Origin: an uncultured bacterium
GTDB lineage: Bacteria; Planctomycetota; UBA1135; GCA-002686595
Reading direction: 5' to 3'
Length of the DNA stretch: 61,858 bases
Assembly: GCA_937910685.1 (NCBI GenBank)
Contig: CALEMP010000085.1
Span: 1 to 61,858 of the forward strand
Part shown: piece by piece, positions 60,015-61,858 of the stretch
How positions within the stretch are numbered: the stretch's first letter is position 1
How the letters are laid out: every line of letters starts with the position of its first letter
Position numbers and translations under genes: made by a program
The notes under the pieces: generated by a model
What the model saw: only the letters and a program-made list of their open reading frames with translations
Databases searched by the model: none
Told to the model about the DNA's origin: nothing

Positions 60015-61790
60015 ATGAACCACCCCCCCGCTCGACCCTGGAACCTCTGCGCCCCGGACCCCGAAAAGGTCTCTGACATCGAACGGAAACAGGTGATCAA
60101 GCCCCTCTTGGCCAAGCTGCTGGTGAACCGTGGGCACGAATCGGGCGAAGCCACCAGTCGCCTCCTGAAACCTGTCACCAAGCTCCTCTACGATCCGGAG
60201 GGCCTGCCCCAGATGAAAGAGGCAGTCGAACGCCTGCAAAAGGCGGTGGAAGGCAACGAGGTGATTTTGATTCACGGGGACTATGACGTGGACGGAATCA
60301 CGGGGACCACGATCCTCGTGCGCCTCTTGCGCATCCTCGAAGCACGCGTCGAGTGGCACATCCCCGATCGCCAAAAGGACGGGTACTCCTTCGGCCAACA
60401 CTCGATCCGCAAGGTCCAGGAGGTCGGCGCAACCCTGGTGATTAGCGTGGACAATGGCACCAGCGCGGTGGAGGTCATCAATGAACTTGCGGACCTGGGC
60501 GTGGACACGATCGTGACCGATCACCATGAACCGCCCCGGGGGGATTTGCCCCGGGCGGTGGCCATCGTCAATCCCAAGATGCCCAACTGCGACTATCCCT
60601 TCCGGGAATTGTGCGGGGGAGCAGTGGCCTACAAATTGGCCTGGGGACTCTGCACGGCCATCAGCGGCCAGCGCATGGTGCGGGCCGATCTCAAGGAGTT
60701 CCTGGTGGACGCCATGGGCCTCGTGGCCATTGCAACCGTTGGCGATGTGGTGCCCCTGCTCGATGAAAACCGAGTCCTAGCGCGAGCGGGGCTGACGGCC
60801 CTGCGGCTCAGCAAGCACGCGGGGGTGCGGGCGCTCTTGCAAGTATCCAAACTAACCAACAAGACCCTCGCGGCGGACGACATCGGCTTCGGCATTGGGC
60901 CGCGCATCAATGCGGCGGGTCGCTTGAGAACTGCGGCCCTGTCGGTGGAGCTCCTCTTGGAAGAGGACCCAGTCAAGGCGCGCGAAATGGCCAACAACAT
61001 CGAAGCCCTCAACCAAGAGCGCAAGGACATGAGCGCCGCATTGCTCGAGCTAGCAGACAAGGCCGCGGAGGAATTTGCGGATATAGAGCGCTATCCGATC
61101 CTCGTGCTGGCGGGCCAGGGTTGGCACCAGGGCTTGGTGGGCATTGTGGCCGGTCGCATGGTGGAAAAACATGGACGCCCGGCGATCATCATTGGGCTCG
61201 ACGGGGAGACCGGCCGGGCCAGCGCGCGCACGGTGCACGGGGTCAGTATCCTGGAACTCATGCATGCGGGCTCGGAACATGTGCTGCGCTACGGAGGCCA
61301 CGCCGCCGCTGCCGGTTGCGAAATCCGCAGCGATCAAGTGGACGCCTACCGCGAGGCCCTCTGCAACGCGGCGCGCGAGACTCTCTCCCCGGAATCCTTC
61401 GGTCCCCGCCCCCTGACCATCGACGCGGTCATCCCCATGGCCAAAGTCGGCCGCGAGGTGCAGGAACAAATCGACAAGCTTGAGCCCTTTGGGGAAGGCA
61501 ACCCCAGCCCGGTGTTGCTCTCCTGCAACTGCCGTCTCGCGGAACCCGCCCGGGCCACCCGCGACGGCAAACACTTGATGCTCAAGGTACGCGACGGCGG
61601 CACGGTTTTCCGCACCATGGGTTTCTTCCAAGGCGAACGCCTCGACGAATTAAAAATGGGAGTGGACCTGCATATCGTTCACACACCGGTTTGGAATGAA
61701 TTCCGCGGTGAGCGCAAACAGGAGCTACGACTTTTGGATTTCGCCGTAGGCGAGGTCCCCAAGCTAGGCAATGGTGCATTCCAGCACTGA
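60015..61790 (+). CDS. recJ: Single-stranded-DNA-specific exonuclease RecJ
   Basis: This 591-residue protein has the DHH-family motifs: HGDYDVDGITG near residue 90, ISVDNGTSAVE, TDHHEPP (DHH), and the DHHA1 region GGHAAAAGCEIRSDQVDAY, plus the C-terminal OB-like domain (ALIDKLEPFGEGNP-like EPFGEGNPSPV). RecJ degrades single-stranded DNA 5'-3' in recombination and mismatch repair. ATG 60015 is chosen; the frame is open to 59919 but the extension overlaps the selA leader. It is divergent from selA with a 122-bp shared promoter region. Confidence 0.95.
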   Translation: MNHPPARPWNLCAPDPEKVSDIERKQVIKPLLAKLLVNRGHESGEATSRLLKPVTKLLYDPEGLPQMKEAVERLQKAVEGNEVILIHGDYDVDGITGTTILVRLLRILEARVEWHIPDRQKDGYSFGQHSIRKVQEVGATLVISVDNGTSAVEVINELADLGVDTIVTDHHEPPRGDLPRAVAIVNPKMPNCDYPFRELCGGAVAYKLAWGLCTAISGQRMVRADLKEFLVDAMGLVAIATVGDVVPLLDENRVLARAGLTALRLSKHAGVRALLQVSKLTNKTLAADDIGFGIGPRINAAGRLRTAALSVELLLEEDPVKAREMANNIEALNQERKDMSAALLELADKAAEEFADIERYPILVLAGQGWHQGLVGIVAGRMVEKHGRPAIIIGLDGETGRASARTVHGVSILELMHAGSEHVLRYGGHAAAAGCEIRSDQVDAYREALCNAARETLSPESFGPRPLTIDAVIPMAKVGREVQEQIDKLEPFGEGNPSPVLLSCNCRLAEPARATRDGKHLMLKVRDGGTVFRTMGFFQGERLDELKMGVDLHIVHTPVWNEFRGERKQELRLLDFAVGEVPKLGNGAFQH

Positions 61791-61802
61791 CCCCCGCCCC
61801 TC

Positions 61803-61858
61803 CTACTGGGTGAACTTCACCGAAACCATGTTGGTCACATTGCTGGGACCACCACAGG
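61803..61858 (-). CDS. 3' end of an unknown minus-strand gene, cut by the window edge
   Basis: Reading inward from the window edge, an open frame gives the C-terminal CGGPSNVTNMVSVKFTQ before a TAG stop at 61803-61805. It is convergent with recJ at a 12-bp gap. Only 17 residues are visible, so no function can be given; the beta-strand-like ending would suit an exported protein. Confidence 0.5.
   Translation of the reverse strand, partial: CGGPSNVTNMVSVKFTQ

Noticed and set aside
1..61858. CRISPR arrays, insertion sequences, prophage or rRNA genes
   Set aside because: I saw no regularly spaced repeats, transposase or integrase motifs, or rRNA-like stretches. The only RNA gene supported is tRNA-Sec.

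Overview
This 61.9 kb window is high-GC bacterial chromosome. It has dense, mostly co-oriented genes with many 1-8 bp start/stop overlaps and very few Shine-Dalgarno leaders. The genes suggest a member of the Planctomycetota. Pointers are a small Hc1/histone-H1-like protein, a DUF1573 protein, a DYG-type Ser/Thr kinase beside a sigma factor and an FHA protein, futalosine-pathway menaquinone genes, and an M36-type secreted peptidase ending in a domain that I recall from Poly30/Saltatorellus-like planctomycetes. The phylum call is an inference, not a measurement.

Region 1 (1-9.7 kb, minus strand) is one long operon. It encodes two PilB/GspE-type ATPases, a PilT retraction ATPase, a PilC/GspF membrane platform protein, a membrane histidine kinase and two DUF21/CBS (CorC/CNNM-like) membrane proteins. 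Region 2 (9.8-20.3 kb) holds a DUF1573 protein, a lipoprotein, an M28 peptidase and a membrane-anchored carboxypeptidase-regulatory-like protein. A signalling cluster follows: sigma factor, Ser/Thr kinase, FHA protein and a response regulator with a degenerate GGDEF domain. Region 3 (20.3-25.2 kb) is YebC, S9 and L13, then an operon with an FtsQ-like protein, an unknown membrane protein and an unknown gene broken by one extra G. Region 4 (25.3-38.6 kb) has a Ski2-like helicase, an alpha/beta-hydrolase-like protein without its serine, a HAD hydrolase, a MacAB/Lol-like ABC export system, RecQ and a degenerate gluzincin.

Region 5 (38.7-46 kb) holds two notable systems. One is a three-subunit molybdenum hydroxylase whose FAD subunit carries the four-cysteine insertion typical of 4-hydroxybenzoyl-CoA reductase. 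The other is a nitric-oxide/oxygen-sensing H-NOX protein, histidine kinase and response regulator operon. Region 6 (46-52.3 kb) has the secreted peptidase, mqnB-mqnD, the Hc1-like protein and an EVE-domain protein.

Region 7 (52.3-60 kb) is a selenocysteine island on the minus strand: selA, a selD that appears to be a selenoprotein, and a tRNA-Sec(UCA) gene with encoded CCA. SelD has an in-frame UGA at codon 17 followed by a SECIS-like hairpin with a GGUCU loop. GDPD, beta-propeller lipoprotein and GNAT-like genes sit in the same run. SelB is not in the window. RecJ and the 3' tip of a secreted-protein-like gene close the window.
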